A stretch of 64,000 nucleotides of DNA, from contig JAKCOZ010000011.1 in the NCBI GenBank assembly GCA_022605955.1, positions 9,593,686-9,657,685 of the forward strand, read 5' to 3'. How positions within the stretch are numbered: position 1 is the stretch's first letter; the number at the start of each line of letters is the position of its first letter. The stretch comes from Rallus limicola (taxonomy: Eukaryota > Chordata > Aves > Gruiformes > Rallidae). The translations under genes and the position numbers were made by a program. Below are positions 11,401 to 24,022 of this stretch, in pieces. A model generated the notes under the pieces. It had not been told where the DNA came from. It did not search any database and saw nothing but the letters and a program-made list of their open reading frames with translations.

Positions 11401-12530
11401 AGTGGGACAGGCATAAGAAAAACAAGACTTATAGATCAGCTCTTTACTGTGTAGGCAGGGTAAGAAGGTATGACAGAAAAAAAAAATGAGATACTACAAA
11501 ATAATGACTTACTGCCTGTCAACAAATACTGTGCTAGCTGAAAATATAAAAAATCTTAATCTACTCTAGACGCAAAGATAAATGTACAAAATTAAAAAAC
11601 ACTACATTTCACCTCACCACTGAGTTGGGTTAAAAGCATGCATGTATTTAGATATAGCCACTCATCTGATGGACTCTGATAATTTAATAGCATTTGACCG
11701 TAACTCCACATTTACAAGCATTCATATAAAATGTGATGAGGATTAGAACTATCTTTCAGCTGTTCACAAAAGAAAAAGCTGATCTTAAATCTTTTACAGA
11801 AGTCAAAGCTTTAGTATAAACAATATACTGATTTTGTTCCCATTCCAGCTTCAGAGCTGCACAATAAACAGTAGTACTCTGCCCCTGCCACTCTATGGTG
11901 ACAAAACAGAGACAGGCCAGAGATGGATTTCCAAGCATGCCATGAGACACCACTCAAATTCCTGCTGCAATTTAGTGGAAGAATCAGTTTGTTACCTGAG
12001 AGCAATCTCTTCCTTTATTACATGCTCATAAAAGAAGACATCAATTGAGTTTTACTCTGTTGAAGTACATAGGGATTTTTTTTAATGCTCTGTAATCATC
12101 ATCATGTAATTTGTCCTGTTAAGTACAACTTTTGTTCATGGACTGTGTACAAATCCTATGCCACAAATCACACATAGATGTTTCTCGAAACCAGTAAACA
12201 CATGAGAGTATTTTTTCCATTTAAGAGAGTGAAGATTTTGTCACATGTTAAAGGCATTGAAAGCTATATCTATAAATGTGTTGTTCTCCAAAGGACATCT
12301 AAAAATTACAAAGAAGGAAACATTTTTCAAAGAACAGAGTAAATCACCATTATTATTGAATTCTTCAATAGCTGGAAAAATTATTTGCAACGCTGAATAC
12401 CGCTGCATTTCACACTGAAATGAACTCTTCTAGAATATTCATCTGAAGTACTCATACAGCCATCATCACTGCAGTATCTTTAAAAAATGTTTAATATATT
12501 TTCTTCATATTTATTCTCGTAGAAAATATT
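8462..12530. other. About 4 kb of unique AT-rich sequence
   Basis: No gene or dispersed repeat is recognised. Low-complexity spots: a GTT run at 8955-8972, AAC/CAACAG repeats near 9210-9228, an ATGC/TA-rich patch at 10025-10085 and a T/TTG run at 10316-10340. The slightly GC-richer part at 10390-10620 contains AATAAA motifs (about 10550 and 10612) but no recognised element. Confidence 0.5.
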
Positions 12531-13157
12531 ATAGATTCATAGAATAATTTAGGCTAGAAAGGACCTGGGGAAGTTCTCTTATCTAACCTCCTCAAAACAG
12601 GGATAACTTCAGAGTTAGATCAGGTTGCACTGGGCACTATCCATTCAGGCTTTGATTATCTCCAAAGATCCAGCAGTCTCTCCGGGCAAACAGTATGAGA
12701 GTTCGGTCACCTTCAAGGTGAAGAACATATCCCTTATATGTAATGAGATTTTTTTCTCACTGCAAATTCTGTTCCCTCTTATTCTTTCCTTGTGAATGTC
12801 TGGGAAGAGTGTGACTCCATCTTCTGTGCAATCACTCTTTAGTTAGTGGTAGATAAAAATAACATTCCTTTTTATATATTGACAGGCCACATTAAGGTCT
12901 TCCCAGAGCCTTCTCTTCTCCAGGCTGAAGAACCCCAACTTTCTCAGCCTTTCTTCACAGCAGAGATGCTCCAGCACCCTGATCATCTTTGTGGTCCTCC
13001 TCTGGACCCACTTAAAAAGGTCCATGTCTCCCTTGTGCCAGGGGTCTCAGAGAGGAATGCAGTACTCCAGGTGGTGTCTCTCAAAAGTACACTTGTATAG
13101 AGAGAGGAAAATCACCTCTCCAGACCTGCTGACCACACTTCCTGTGATGCAGTCCAA
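12531..13157 (-). mobile_element. CR1 LINE copy B, 5'-truncated, minus orientation
   Basis: The 3' tail lies at 12531-12600 (ATAGATTCATAGAATAATTT, reverse orientation) and the 5' truncation point is at 13157. On the minus strand, about 13025 to 12905 encodes the ORF2 C-terminal segment MDLFKWVQRRTTKMIRVLEH, then LEKRRLWEDLN. The 3' part (12531-12904) is of the CR1 type with ...GAAGATGGAGTCACACTCTT, a different tail from copy A at 6595-7372. The 5' 253 bp (12905-13157) match copy A with only two substitutions and no indels. Confidence 0.92.
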
Positions 13158-13772
13158 TACCTATATTAATTATAGGTAACTATATTAATTATATAGGTGA
13201 CTTTTTCTGTGATAAGTTATCTAATTACTATACATTTGTTTCTCTTGAAATTTCAACATGCTAGTTCCCAAACGCTGCACAAGAACTTTTGTGTATAGCA
13301 TTATGTCTGGGCTGAACTGATGAGAAATCAGAATGATTCCCAAAGTTTTTACCATTTGTTCCATCTGTAACAATCCAAGAATAATGCTAAACGTTTTCAC
13401 CATGATGTAGTCACCAATAACAAATTTTATGTGACTATTACTAGTTAGTTTAGCATGCCACCCCTCTGATCTTATGTTTACAATGTGCTCTGTGAATTAT
13501 GGACTTTATAATGGATGGACTCAAATTGCCAAAGGAAGCCAGCTGACGGGATGTTTATTTTCCCCTATCTTTTTGCTGTTATAGGAATCCTTTCCAAGTG
13601 GGATTAGAATAGCCCTCAGAAACACCATTGTCTAGATCAACAAAAGTTTGCGATACTATCTTATAAAATGTTCTGTGAGCTGAGATGTTGCAATAACGGA
13701 AAAAATCAAATAATGTAGGTATTGATTGTTGGTGATGGTTTGCAATGACTGGTCAGATCAAAAGAGAGGGAA
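13158..13772. other. Unique AT-rich sequence
   Basis: Starts with a short imperfect duplication of ACTATATTAATTATA-type sequence at about 13160-13198. No gene is recognised. Confidence 0.5.
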
Positions 13773-13890
13773 GGAATTTGTATATATACTTCCTATGATA
13801 TGTGAGCTACCAGAAGACAAATTTTACCATTGGAATTTGTATATACTCTTTCTATGATATGTGAGCTACCAGAAGACAAATTTTACCATC
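13773..13890. repeat. 59-bp tandem duplication, two copies
   Basis: Copy 1 (13773-13831) and copy 2 (13832-13890) both start GGAATTTGTATATA and share GATATGTGAGCTACCAGAAG and the ACAAATTTTACCAT end. They differ at a handful of sites, mainly in the TATATATACTTCC / TATATACTCTTTC part. It is not a recognised satellite. Confidence 0.92.
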
Positions 13891-14790
13891 TGCTTGCAGC
13901 ATTGCTGTAACATCAAATGAATGCTTTTGCCTCAGTTGTACAACATCTGGACCAAGTCACCTCATGCATCTCATTAGATAGACATATTTTCTAATCCCAG
14001 TTGACTACGGTGTGCATCTCAAGAAGAAATTTAGATGTCAAAGTAACTCTATGTCTATTTCTGTGAGCAGATATTAACTGGTATGCTCTGATCATTCTAC
14101 AAATGGACTAGTTGGGAAATGTGTCCTCCAGAATGCATAAAGCTGACTTAGCTTGTTTTTGTCCCCATATCAGTAATCTCTTGGAAGCTGCAGCAGAAGT
14201 TGGAGATGCTAGCTGTGGTATAGCTTAGGCAGTAAAGGTTTGGAACTAATTTATCGTAACTAGAGAAGAAAGGGAAGGGGGGGACACATGACAACACACA
14301 AATCATGTGTCTTTGAACCAGACCCATGCTAAGGCTCTTTCCTCCTAAGAAGTCACTTCAGTACTTAATCTTCCTCCTAATCATGTAGGTTCTCCAGGCT
14401 CTCACAACAGAGTAGAAAATAGAAAATAGAAAAGTGCAGTGGTTTTCTCCATCAAGTGCAGAAGAGATGCATCATTATTTTAATGAGTGAGATGTTTTAG
14501 TATATATGCAAATCCTAGTGTAAAAGTTGGAAATAGATTAATATCAGAGGAAAAGATAAAGGTGCATGTCAGCAGACCCTTCAACAGTGACACCTTTGCC
14601 CAGGGTTATATCCTGAACATTCATTTGTATCCTAAATCTTTTTGGATTTATTTCTGTAGCCCCTTTCAGATTTCAGTATTTATGCAGAAAACTTATCCCA
14701 TTTAAATTAGAGCTTCTCTCCTAACCAAGTTCTTCTCAACATGGGTGAGTTTCCAAAGCATTCAAGATATTGGATTCTGTGCAGGGATAA
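13891..14790. other. Unique intergenic sequence
   Basis: An (AGAAAAT) triplet repeat lies at about 14413-14434. No gene is recognised. Confidence 0.5.
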
Positions 14791-14874
14791 CTGGATGAAA
14801 TTTTGCATTAATCAGGAGGTCAGGCTGGATGATCTAATGGTCCCTTCTGGCCATAAAAGCGATGAATCTATGAG
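14791..14874 (+). mobile_element. Old CR1-type 3'-end fragment
   Basis: Contains AGGAGGTCAGGCTGGATGAT, then AATGGTCCCTTCTGGCC and the tail GATGAATCTATGAG. This is the terminus of an older amniote CR1 class whose tail is built on AATCTATGA, unlike the younger bird CR1 tails in this window. Confidence 0.75.
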
Positions 14875-16229
14875 AAAAGCATTCTGAGATCATATGATGA
14901 AAAGCGCAATTAAATTGGCAAGTGTTATCTTGATGTTCCCATTACAAATCCCCTGAGCAATCTATCCCCCTGTCTTCCTCTCGCCACCTCCTCTATCATT
15001 AGATTCCAGGAGAACATACGCTCTGTTAAAGTCATTGCTGCTAAAACCATTTTGATAGCTGGCTCCACAAAGTCTCCTGCTAAATCCAGTGTTCAAGACT
15101 GTGGGAGTGCTTACGTCTTAAGTGAAGACACATTTCTCCAAGGCATTTTGCACTTTCTTCTTCCTTCAGATTGCTCAGCTAAAGGCTTTTTTCAGGACTT
15201 TATCAGTTATTAATAATTGTGATGATTCATGATTTATTCATAACCATTTATACATTTGCCATATGCCGCCTGCACATGCAAACTGTTTTTCTGAAGCACG
15301 CAAATGTGGCAGAGTGCTTCTTACAATTCATATCCAGTAAATAGATGATAGAGAAAGATTAATGAAATGAGAAATACAATAAAACATCCTGCAATGGTTT
15401 CAGTTCTGAACTTTTGAATTAAATGTTGCAGAGTAATTGTCTTTAGCAGTATCAAAACTAAAACAAGCAGGAGGGAGAATAGCGTGAAAGGCCAAGTTTA
15501 ACACTGCAAGTAGCACCTTATTCTGCTTTTATTTCGTTCCCTGCAATGATAATTACAGGGAGTAAATCTACTCATCAGGGAAGATACAACTCAGGACAAA
15601 TAAAGGTACAGCACTATCACCTCAGTTGCTGTCTTCAAGCTTTCATATTAAATCTAAGTATTTTTTGCAGTAAAACACTGTAATAGCTGCCTGGAGGGGG
15701 GCAGAGAGGGGGAACATCTAGCATGCAAATCCTTCATAATGCCTAACAGCAGCAACCTGAAGAAAAAGGAATGTTGCTCCTAGTTCTTGGAAAAAAAAAA
15801 AAAAAGGCTCTTTATGGTGATGTCACTAACCAAGAAGTCATTTCTCATAGGCACACTATGACACGTTTTGCAGTCTGCTGCTGTTCAGATGAAATGCTCG
15901 ACTTCTAGAAGAGGGTAATAATTTAACATAAATAATATATTCCTGTTTTTCACTGAACACATTCATTAGCAGTGAGAGGGGCTCTATGGGGGAAATGATC
16001 AGTGTGCTCCAGTGCAGGGTGTCATGGCAAAGAGACCAGCTCTGATCTGACTTGCATCTTTGCCTGTCCCACTTTCTGCTGCATGTTACCTGAAGCTTTT
16101 GTAACACATTGTTTACATTTTCACTAACTGCCTTGAAAGTGAACATCTGAATTTTTACTAACTGCCTGTAATAGTCTACCTTATTCTATAGGATGGTCTC
16201 AAATGCATTTGAGTCCTTGTCATGTCTAC
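14875..16229. other. Unique intergenic sequence
   Basis: Contains an A15 run at about 15790-15805. No gene or repeat is recognised. A 96-codon minus frame at 15856-16146 shows no known domain. Confidence 0.5.
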
Positions 16230-16450
16230 AAAACCATGCCATGTATCCTAGACCCTAAGCTATCCTGTTGCCCCATAGCAGCATCAAATTTACCTATGTC
16301 ATTCCTGACTTTTGGCTGCCCAACTGTTTCTTGAAGACCTCCATTAACTTTACAAAATTCAGAGACAATCTGTTCCTGGGTTTTGCTTTTCACTATTTTA
16401 GTGGTATCTAACTTAAGTATACCTTGTTAAAAATGCTTTTTCTCATTCTT
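16230..16450 (-). mobile_element. Possible very old CR1 remnant
   Basis: Word order (GGCTGCCCAACTGTTTCTTGA ... GACCTCCATTAAC ... CAATCTGTTCCTG ... CTTTTTCTCATTCTT) follows the reversed CR1 3' region in which a 'cctgtttgaagacctcc' block is followed by 'cctgttccagtgctt' and 'gtttttcctaat'. Divergence is high and the limits are guesses. It may be unrelated unique sequence. Confidence 0.35.
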
Positions 16451-19400
16451 CCCACCATTAAGCCATATAAGTGATATTTACAGAAATCTTTGACATTCCT
16501 AATAGCATTTATGCGCTATTCTTCCATGATGCTTAAGAATCATAAGTGTGACAGTGAAGGTACCCACTAAATGAAGAGGTCTGAGAGGGATCTGTCTGCA
16601 TGCACTATTACATTAAAGAATTTGTAGGAAAAACACCACTGTTACATTTTACTGGAACAAGAACTAGAAGATAGATCTCAAATTCAGCAACTCAGATCTC
16701 ATGCATGAGATAACTCTGGACAAAAGATTTTAATCCATCTTCACCTCTCCATTGCTTCCTCCCAGAGCAGGTGCAGCTTTACTCTCAGCCTGGTAAATTC
16801 CTGAATTTCATATAGTTGTATAGAGAACAAGTCTATCACTGTTTTACACTCCTCACAGAAGAATCAGTCAGGCTGAAGGAGCTCCACACTCAACAAGTAG
16901 GCAGTTGCTCAATGTGCTGCTCACTGGCATTCTTTAAAATAAATGTAACTCAGGGGCAACAGTGACTAAACTAGAAGAACTAATATTGCTCTCCAGACAG
17001 CCCAACACAGAATATGAGACCATGCTGTCCATGAGTATGTTCAGACTCCAAAGTGAACTATGCAAATAACCCTTCTGGCAAACATTAATGCTAAACTGAA
17101 TGATTTTTTAAGGCAGGTCATTCTAAATCTATTAATTCCCACTGCCTACAGGAGGAGACAACTGTTGTGGAACAAAAAACTTGTGCATATCAGAACTATG
17201 AAATGTAAAAGTTTACAAAAGCAAAATTTCAAGAATGAAAACAACAAAAAGTAAGAATAAAATGTCCCAAGTCCAGAACTATAGTTTTATAAAATGTAAT
17301 GACATTATGCTTTACATATCTTCACTTAAGTGCCTGTAAAATCATGTTTCAGTGGATCCCATACACTAATACTTACTTAGAAATTTTCTTTCAAGGGGCA
17401 AAAGATATTAAAAAGCCTAGCCCCTTTTCTGTTTCCTACAGTATAAAAATGATACACTAATGATCCTAGTTAAATGCATCCAAATACCAAGAATAATCTG
17501 TTAGGAGAAAAATTATAAAGAATAATTTAAATTACTAATTTCAACTCATCAGAAATAGATCATATGCATGTGGGTGTAAAAATGTTATTTCATTATTCAT
17601 TTGCAGCATATATATATAATGATCATTTCACATATCCAGGCTGGTCTTCATTTATCATCCATACAATAGTGTATTTCCAATCCTGGGCTGCATATACAGG
17701 ATAGAGAACAGTTCATTTAGAATATTTATTTTGTAATATCATTTTACACTCTGGGAATTGTACATCAGTTTTAATATATTTTAACAATGGTAATGCCATA
17801 GCTAGAGAAAATAGACAAGATATTTGGGCGCTAATTGGGCTTTTTGTTAAGTTGTGACTTGATAGTTTTTAAAAACATGGCTGCAATGAATTTTCAGGCA
17901 TTATTGTCTGTTCCTGGCCATGCTAATCAGTACCCTGTAGCACAGTGGGTCTTACATTTAATGGAGCAGTACAGAGCTCTTGCCAGCATTCAAGCAATTG
18001 ATTCCATAGAAGGGGCACAATATAAATCAAGCACAAAATAAAACTGCTCTTCTACAAGCTTGGAATAAGAGCACCCTTTTTCTTATCCAAGGCACTCAAA
18101 GCCTCTCCCGCTGTGCTTATGTTGATTGTACTTCCTTTATCTTCTGTTCAGTTTTGTTTTTCTAACTTTTTTTTTTTCCCCAGTGCCTTTAGCATTGGCT
18201 TAACATGCACCCTTCCAAAGTTTACTTCCATTTTGTTCCTTCAAAACTTTGAGAAAGTAAGGAATAGGGATCATTTCCACCTGATTGCTTTTTGTAATTA
18301 TTCCTTCCTTATAACTACATAATAGCAATCTAGTTATTAGAAAAGGAACTTAATTTATTTGACCTGACGTAAATTGCCTGTTCCTGTTGTCTTGACATAA
18401 ACACCAAATCTGTACACGAGTCTCAGTTAAAAACTCGCCAGTAAACCAGAAATACCATCATGAAAAAAGTGCCATACATCTCAGGTATGCCAAAAGACTC
18501 TCTAGGTAAGTACTTACATTAAATATATTTTATCAGTGGTCTGCAAGCAAAATATAACATCATATCTGATGATGTGTAATGCTAACATATAAAAAGTTAA
18601 TTAATAATATGTTAGCAGTATAATGTTATGCTACTCAGCAATTCCCATTAATCTTAGGGGAGTCACTTGTATATAAGATTAATGGGATATGATGGTCTAA
18701 AGTCTTTGCTTCCCAGGTATATAGACCATTCCTACAGAATATGTTCTAGAAAGCAAAAGCTTTGAAAATGACACAATCTGTCACAGAAAAAAAACATAAT
18801 TTAACCATTGGCAAAACCACTATAGTTAGAAGTAAAATTTTATGGGAAGAAATAGTATTTACTTTTGGTTACAACACTAGTGGGAAAAATAGTGTTTGTT
18901 TCCCAGTGTTCATGTTTCACTAACAATATTGGAAAGTTTTGGAGGTTAAGAGGAAAACTGGAGGAGTAATGTATGGTCTGAAAAATCTGTTAGTAAAAAG
19001 CTTAAAAGGCTCCATCAACAGTGTATCCCAGAAGAGGTTGGAAGGTGATATAGTCATAATACATAATGAACACATGGGGAGAAAGTGAACAAAGTCATAA
19101 CAGGAAGAAAAGGCCAAGGAAGAACATTTATTAACAAATTCAGAAAAAAGTAGAAACATTTCCTTCTAGAATTTTTGCCTCTTCCTGAGGTTACTTTTTT
19201 TTCTTTTTTTTTTTCTTTCTTTCCCCCCTTCAAATTAAAACAGTTTTCCACCAACTGTGGAAGAAAGCCAAATCCAGAAAAAATTATATCAGGACACAGA
19301 TGCAGATTTTAGCAATGAAATGAGCATTTCAGCAATTTGCTGAGGGAAATTCTATATTTTCCTTGGGATTTTTTTTTTTTTTTTTTTCAGGGGAAAACCC

Positions 19401-20516
19401 TGGTAAGATTAAGCTTATCAAAATGTAGGGAGTTGTAAGCATTGACATCCACATATGGGCTTTCTTATTATCTAGAAATTCTATATATTTATAATTAACC
19501 TACCCTGCTTTGGAAATCTGTCCTGTGCATTATACCCTGGCAGTTCCAATCTCTTAGATCATGTATATGTATTTTACTAATAGACTTCAAACTTAAAATA
19601 AATGATTCCTCACTTCTGTATCTTTAAATTAGGCAATCAGAACACCTGGTATTAGTACAATATTTATTGGGGGAAATGATATGATTTATGATATTCAGGA
19701 CACCAAATCAGAATTGTCTCATGTGAACTTAGAATATATGAGTCTAAGAACTCCCCATGGATTTTACCTACATGTCATTCTCTAGATGATCATAATCCCA
19801 GTGTGTTTTATACTTCTTTTTCCTTTGTCATCAATATCAAAGCTACAGATCCCTTCCAGATCTTTCTATATGTATAGGCAACTGTATATGGAATGGGGCT
19901 TTTGTTTGTTTGTTTATTTATATGGCTGTTTGGGGTTTTTTTAAGCTGTGAGAGGGACAGAAAGGGGAAAAAAAAAAAAAGGATCCTTTCCTGCTGATGT
20001 ATCTGAGAAAACAGGAAAAAATGAAATGCCAGATTTGTGATGTTTTAACCTGAGCCTATGCCACTGGAAATAGGTAAGAAATCATGGTATAATTTGTTTC
20101 TCAGTGCTGTTACTGGAAAAGAAAATTGCCAGTTTGTGAGTTATGAGTCTGTAGACAGGGCCAAATTTGGCTTGTATTCACACAAAGTAACTTAATTGAA
20201 ACCAGTGAATTTGCACTAATGTAACTGTGAGCAGAAATTGACCTCTTGTGCCTACTGGAACATAGCCCAAAAGCCACTTGACTTACTTGTGCTTAAGGCT
20301 TGCTCTGCATGAATATCTACTATTTCACTGGCAGTAAGTTATGTAATATTCATGGTTTAATGGTGCATATTCTACAAATAGGCTGGGTAGATGCCAGCAG
20401 AATACATCCAAGCATTACTACATATTTGCGTTGTTGACCTCTGTACGCGTTCAATCACATAAAGTAGTTACAGCTGGGACTCCAGTAAGGAATTCCAACT
20501 TCCAAAATGTTCCCAC
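16451..20516. other. About 4 kb of unique AT-rich sequence
   Basis: No gene or dispersed repeat is recognised. Pyrimidine-rich or poly-T tracts lie at 18165-18182, 19194-19230 and 19370-19388, and an A-run at 19969-19980. A 10-bp inverted repeat (GCTAACATAT at 18581-18590, its complement at 18607-18616) brackets an AT-rich loop. Confidence 0.5.
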
Positions 20517-20650
20517 TGCCACTATGCAAATCTAGCAAAGAGCCTCTGTTGTAATTAGCCTAGATATCCTTACAATATCTAGTTACAAAGGAATACACAT
20601 GAATATTCATGTACAATTCATTTGAATTACGAACATTCATGAATAAATTA
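20517..20650. promoter_or_regulatory. Candidate POU-factor site cluster with palindromes
   Basis: ATGCAAAT, the octamer motif, lies at 20524-20531. ACATGAATATTCATGT at 20597-20612 is a perfect 16-bp palindrome whose core ATGAATATTCAT fits the POU dimer MORE pattern ATGMATATKCAT. AATTCATTTGAATT (20615-20628) and ATTCATGAAT (20635-20644) follow within 35 bp. The motifs are direct observation; regulatory activity is inference. Confidence 0.3.
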
Positions 20651-21004
20651 TTTGGCTGAAAACAGGGTACCGTATGTTGTGTTTCATGGCTCCTGTGATT
20701 TATTCCATAGTGCTACAATTTGTAATATTAGTAGCTATCATAAAGTTTATTTTTCAAGCCTTCATTTCCAGCTGTGACCATGGCACTCTGGGGATCAGAT
20801 AAGTCTTTTCTTACACCCCTGTAAGGTCAGATTCCAGCCTAGATACATAATGCAGATTTACTGCTCTTCTACTACACACCCTCATTAGTGCTTTTGTAAG
20901 GTGCCTTTGTTCTCTTGGTGTATGATACCAATCATCTCAGACAAAGGAGAAATACAGTACACTTCAGGACTGACACTGAGAAGGGAGGTGCAGTGCTAGA
21001 GTCA
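20651..21004. other. Unique intergenic sequence
   Basis: No gene or repeat is recognised. Confidence 0.5.
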
Positions 21005-21095
21005 GCAGTGGAGCAGACTGTCCGGAGATGTGGTGCAGTCTGCATCTCTGGAAGATTTCCAAGATACTACTGCATAAAGCCTTGAGCAACCTGGT
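21005..21095 (+). mobile_element. Decayed CR1 3'-region fragment
   Basis: AGACTGTCCGGAGATGTGGT, GCAGTCTGCATCTCTGGAAG and TTGAGCAACCTGGTCAGATC keep the order of the CR1 block 'gcccagagaggtggtggagtct ... ccttggagatattcaa ... gggcaacctgctctag'. The terminal ATTCTATGA tail is missing. Confidence 0.55.
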
Positions 21096-22886
21096 CAGAT
21101 CAGGAAATGCAGGATAAGAACTGGTGTGATGTTAATACGAGCAGCTGTGAGCTGTGTTTTTCATATGGCCAGAGGTGAGGAAATAAGAGCAGTATGAAAA
21201 GTTACTTACCCTAGTAACATTTGTGGTGTTTTTCCACTGTCATGAGAAAAATCAAACATTATCAATATTGTCTGTGATTAAAACAATGTCCTTCAGAAAA
21301 AAGGCCAAGAGAGAACATTCTCTCCTTATCTGTCTCCTTCTGTTTTGCAAGTAGAGCATTCTGAATTTTGACGTGTCTTACAATTAACTGAATTAGAAAC
21401 GATTTATTCATAAACTCTTGCTGTTCATTAGCTACTTATGAAGAACAGAAGCATTATCACATGACCAAATACTGCGCAAATGGAGAAGAGCAAAACTAGA
21501 AGACTGAGGGATATGCAGGCTGTAACTACTTGCTAGTAACTGAGTTCATCTAACATGGCTGAATAATAAACAGATGCAAGGCAATCAAGACCTAATTATA
21601 AATAATAATTGAGCCAAAAATGGAGGATACGTGTCTGAATAAACTATCAACTGTGTGGGGCCAACTGTGTAACTAAATTTCTTCGCAGTACTGAGTAGCA
21701 GAGTTTGTGTTGCTCTACAGTTACTTCATTAGGATATGATATAGTGGTCTGAAGAAGACTTGCTTCCTGATAGGTATTACCATCTAGATTCTATCTGCAA
21801 GAGACAGAGATGCTTCCATTAAATACAACAGATGTGTCCTAGCAAAAAAAAAGATGCAAATAAGAAGCAAAAGTACAGACAGACATCACAAAAGAGAGAA
21901 GATGAAGAAAAAAAATGTGATTTATGGAATAAAAAGTTTTATGCTTTGACTTAGAAAAGATAGGAAACAAAAAGTCTCGGTAAGCAACAGAAATTTCTGA
22001 CTATACCAAGACACATTTGGGATGACTCCCACAACAAATTACTTTCTAAAGAGCATCAGGTTCAATAGAACTCTGATATTATGGTCTTAGAATACTTCTA
22101 TGCTATGAAAAGAAGATTCTGGCATGGTAGCCCTGGTCATGGTTAGAGTAGTCACAAATAAAAAATACCTTGGAAAGAAGAGAACTTATAATTTATTTGA
22201 AAAACTATTAGAGGAAGAGAAAAATTGAAGGACTCTTTTGTGTTTTACATAATCTCCTTTCACAGACACTGCATGGAAGAGAACAGCAGTTAAATTATTT
22301 GAATTAGAAGGAAGTAAATAGAGAATGAAGCTAAATAAATGATAGGAAAGCATAAAGAAAAAAATCAGAATTACCCTCCTGTCTGAGTTCACTGAACTTA
22401 TATTTACAGAAGTTAAATCCTTCAGTGTCTTTTTATTAAAAATATACAGAGTAGCACTGATTATCAAAATAGTAGCTAAATTACAAGAAGACTGTTCAGA
22501 TGTAAAATACAGATAGTATAAACTGAAGGAAAGTCTCCCTATATCTGCTTTCTGTGCCAGCTCAACCGATTGAGAATGTGAGAATAACAGGACAGATTGC
22601 AAGCAGGCTGAATTCAACATAAGAAAGAGATTCGCATACTGAATATAGAAAACGACTCTGATTTCAGCAAAGGAAATTTTGAAGAACTGAGTAATCTATG
22701 ACTTGAAGATGCAGAAGTGTGTTATTAATGTTCCTTAGTCTCCATTGATGTTTTGGATGAGAAGGCACATGAGACTTTTTTTCATTATCCAAACAACTGG
22801 CCTGAAATTTCCTCAGGTCTTCAGAATTCTGCATAGTCAGGATTCAATGGCAAGGCATCACAACGATCCAGGAGAGAATAAAAAGT
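21096..22886. other. Unique AT-rich sequence, no supported gene
   Basis: A minus-strand frame of 144 codons (22186-22620) has a hydrophobic middle but no recognised family and no supporting neighbours. It is read as chance. No dispersed repeat is recognised. Confidence 0.5.
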
Positions 22887-22934
22887 CTAGGAGTAAACGA
22901 TGATAACAGGCTAGAAGTAAATGATGATAACAAA
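22887..22934. repeat. 24-bp tandem duplication
   Basis: CTAGGAGTAAACGATGATAA (22887) recurs as CTAGAAGTAAATGATGATAA (22911), with two differences in those 20 bases and period 24. Confidence 0.85.
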
Positions 22935-23594
22935 TATGTAATAGTACTAGAAAGAGGAAAGAAAGGAAATGTTTCGAATTTCTGTTGGAGATAAATGGGC
23001 CTGAGTTTCAGTAAAGGAGAGGTTAAATAAGGGGAAAATATTTAAAATAAGGAGCTTTTAAACTCACTTAAAATAGGAAGAAGACAACCTTAGACTGAAA
23101 TAAGAAAAAGAGTAGACAATGAAACAGGCATATAGTGGTCATCTGAATGAGGGATCATCTGAATAAGGAACTTTTTGCCAAAGTTTGTGGAGGAATAACA
23201 ACCTAAACCCAAACCCCAAAACTTTTACTTACTTTTTATATTTTGAAGGTAGTTGTTGAAAAGTGATTTGTAGCTATGAAAAGCATATTTTTTGTAGAAG
23301 TTTACATAATGTAATGGAGCTGATATGTCTGCCTCAGTATGTTTCTCATGACTTGGGAATTCCTTGGTAGATCTCCCTCTTCTTGTTCTGAACCTTTCCC
23401 CAACTTTCCCCTTAAAAATATATGTGAAATTTTCCACTTAGTTGTTGACTTATTGTTGAAGGTAATCAGTACTCATATTTAAACTGAACAAATCCTGAAA
23501 CAGTTATTCTGAGGTAATGCCTAGGGGAATTTCTCTTAGTGGTATCAAGCTTCAGAACAGTTGATGAATCATCATGAGAGACAAAAGGCATACA
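22935..23594. other. Unique sequence
   Basis: Purine-rich, with a short GGATCATCTGAAT duplication near 23137-23165. No gene is recognised. Confidence 0.5.
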
Positions 23595-24022
23595 TTCTCC
23601 ATGCTGGAGCAGGAGAAGAGTGTGAGGAGTTCTCTTGAGAAGGAAGAAGCAGCGGAGACAATGCACTATGAACTGACCACAGCTCCCATTCCCCATCCCC
23701 TTGTGATGGTCAGGGGGAGGAAGCAGAGACTTCGGGAATAAAGTTGAGCCTGGGAAGAAGGGAGGGATGAGGGGAGGTGTTTCAAGATTTGGCTTTATTT
23801 CTCATTAACCTACTCTGTTTTGATTGAGTAATAAATGAGATGCATTTTATTTCATGTTGAGTCTTTTTTGCCTGTGACATTAATTGTGGAATGATCTCTC
23901 CCTGTCCTTATCTTGACCTGTAAGCCTCCTGTTACATATTTTCTTCCCTGACCATCTGAGGAGGGGAGCGATAAAATAGCTTTGGTGGGCACCTGGCCTT
24001 CAGCCAGGGTCAACCCACCACA
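23595..24022 (+). mobile_element. 5'-truncated endogenous retrovirus LTR (CCACCACA-ending family)
   Basis: Starts within the LTR at TCTCCATGCTGGAGCAGG, passes AAGAGTGTGAGGAGT, ATGAACTGACCACAGCTCCC and AAAGTTGAGCCTGGGAAGAA, and contains the terminal block TGATCTCTCCCTGTCCTTAT and CAGCCAGGGTCAACCCACCA up to its CA end at 24022. A candidate polyadenylation signal AATAAA lies near 23829. The first half of the LTR is missing. It is the same family and orientation as 61885-62808 but more decayed in its AT-rich part. Confidence 0.88.

Noticed and set aside
22186..22620. 144-codon minus-strand open frame
   Set aside because: No domain, no family resemblance, AT-rich composition, no splice or promoter context; treated as chance.
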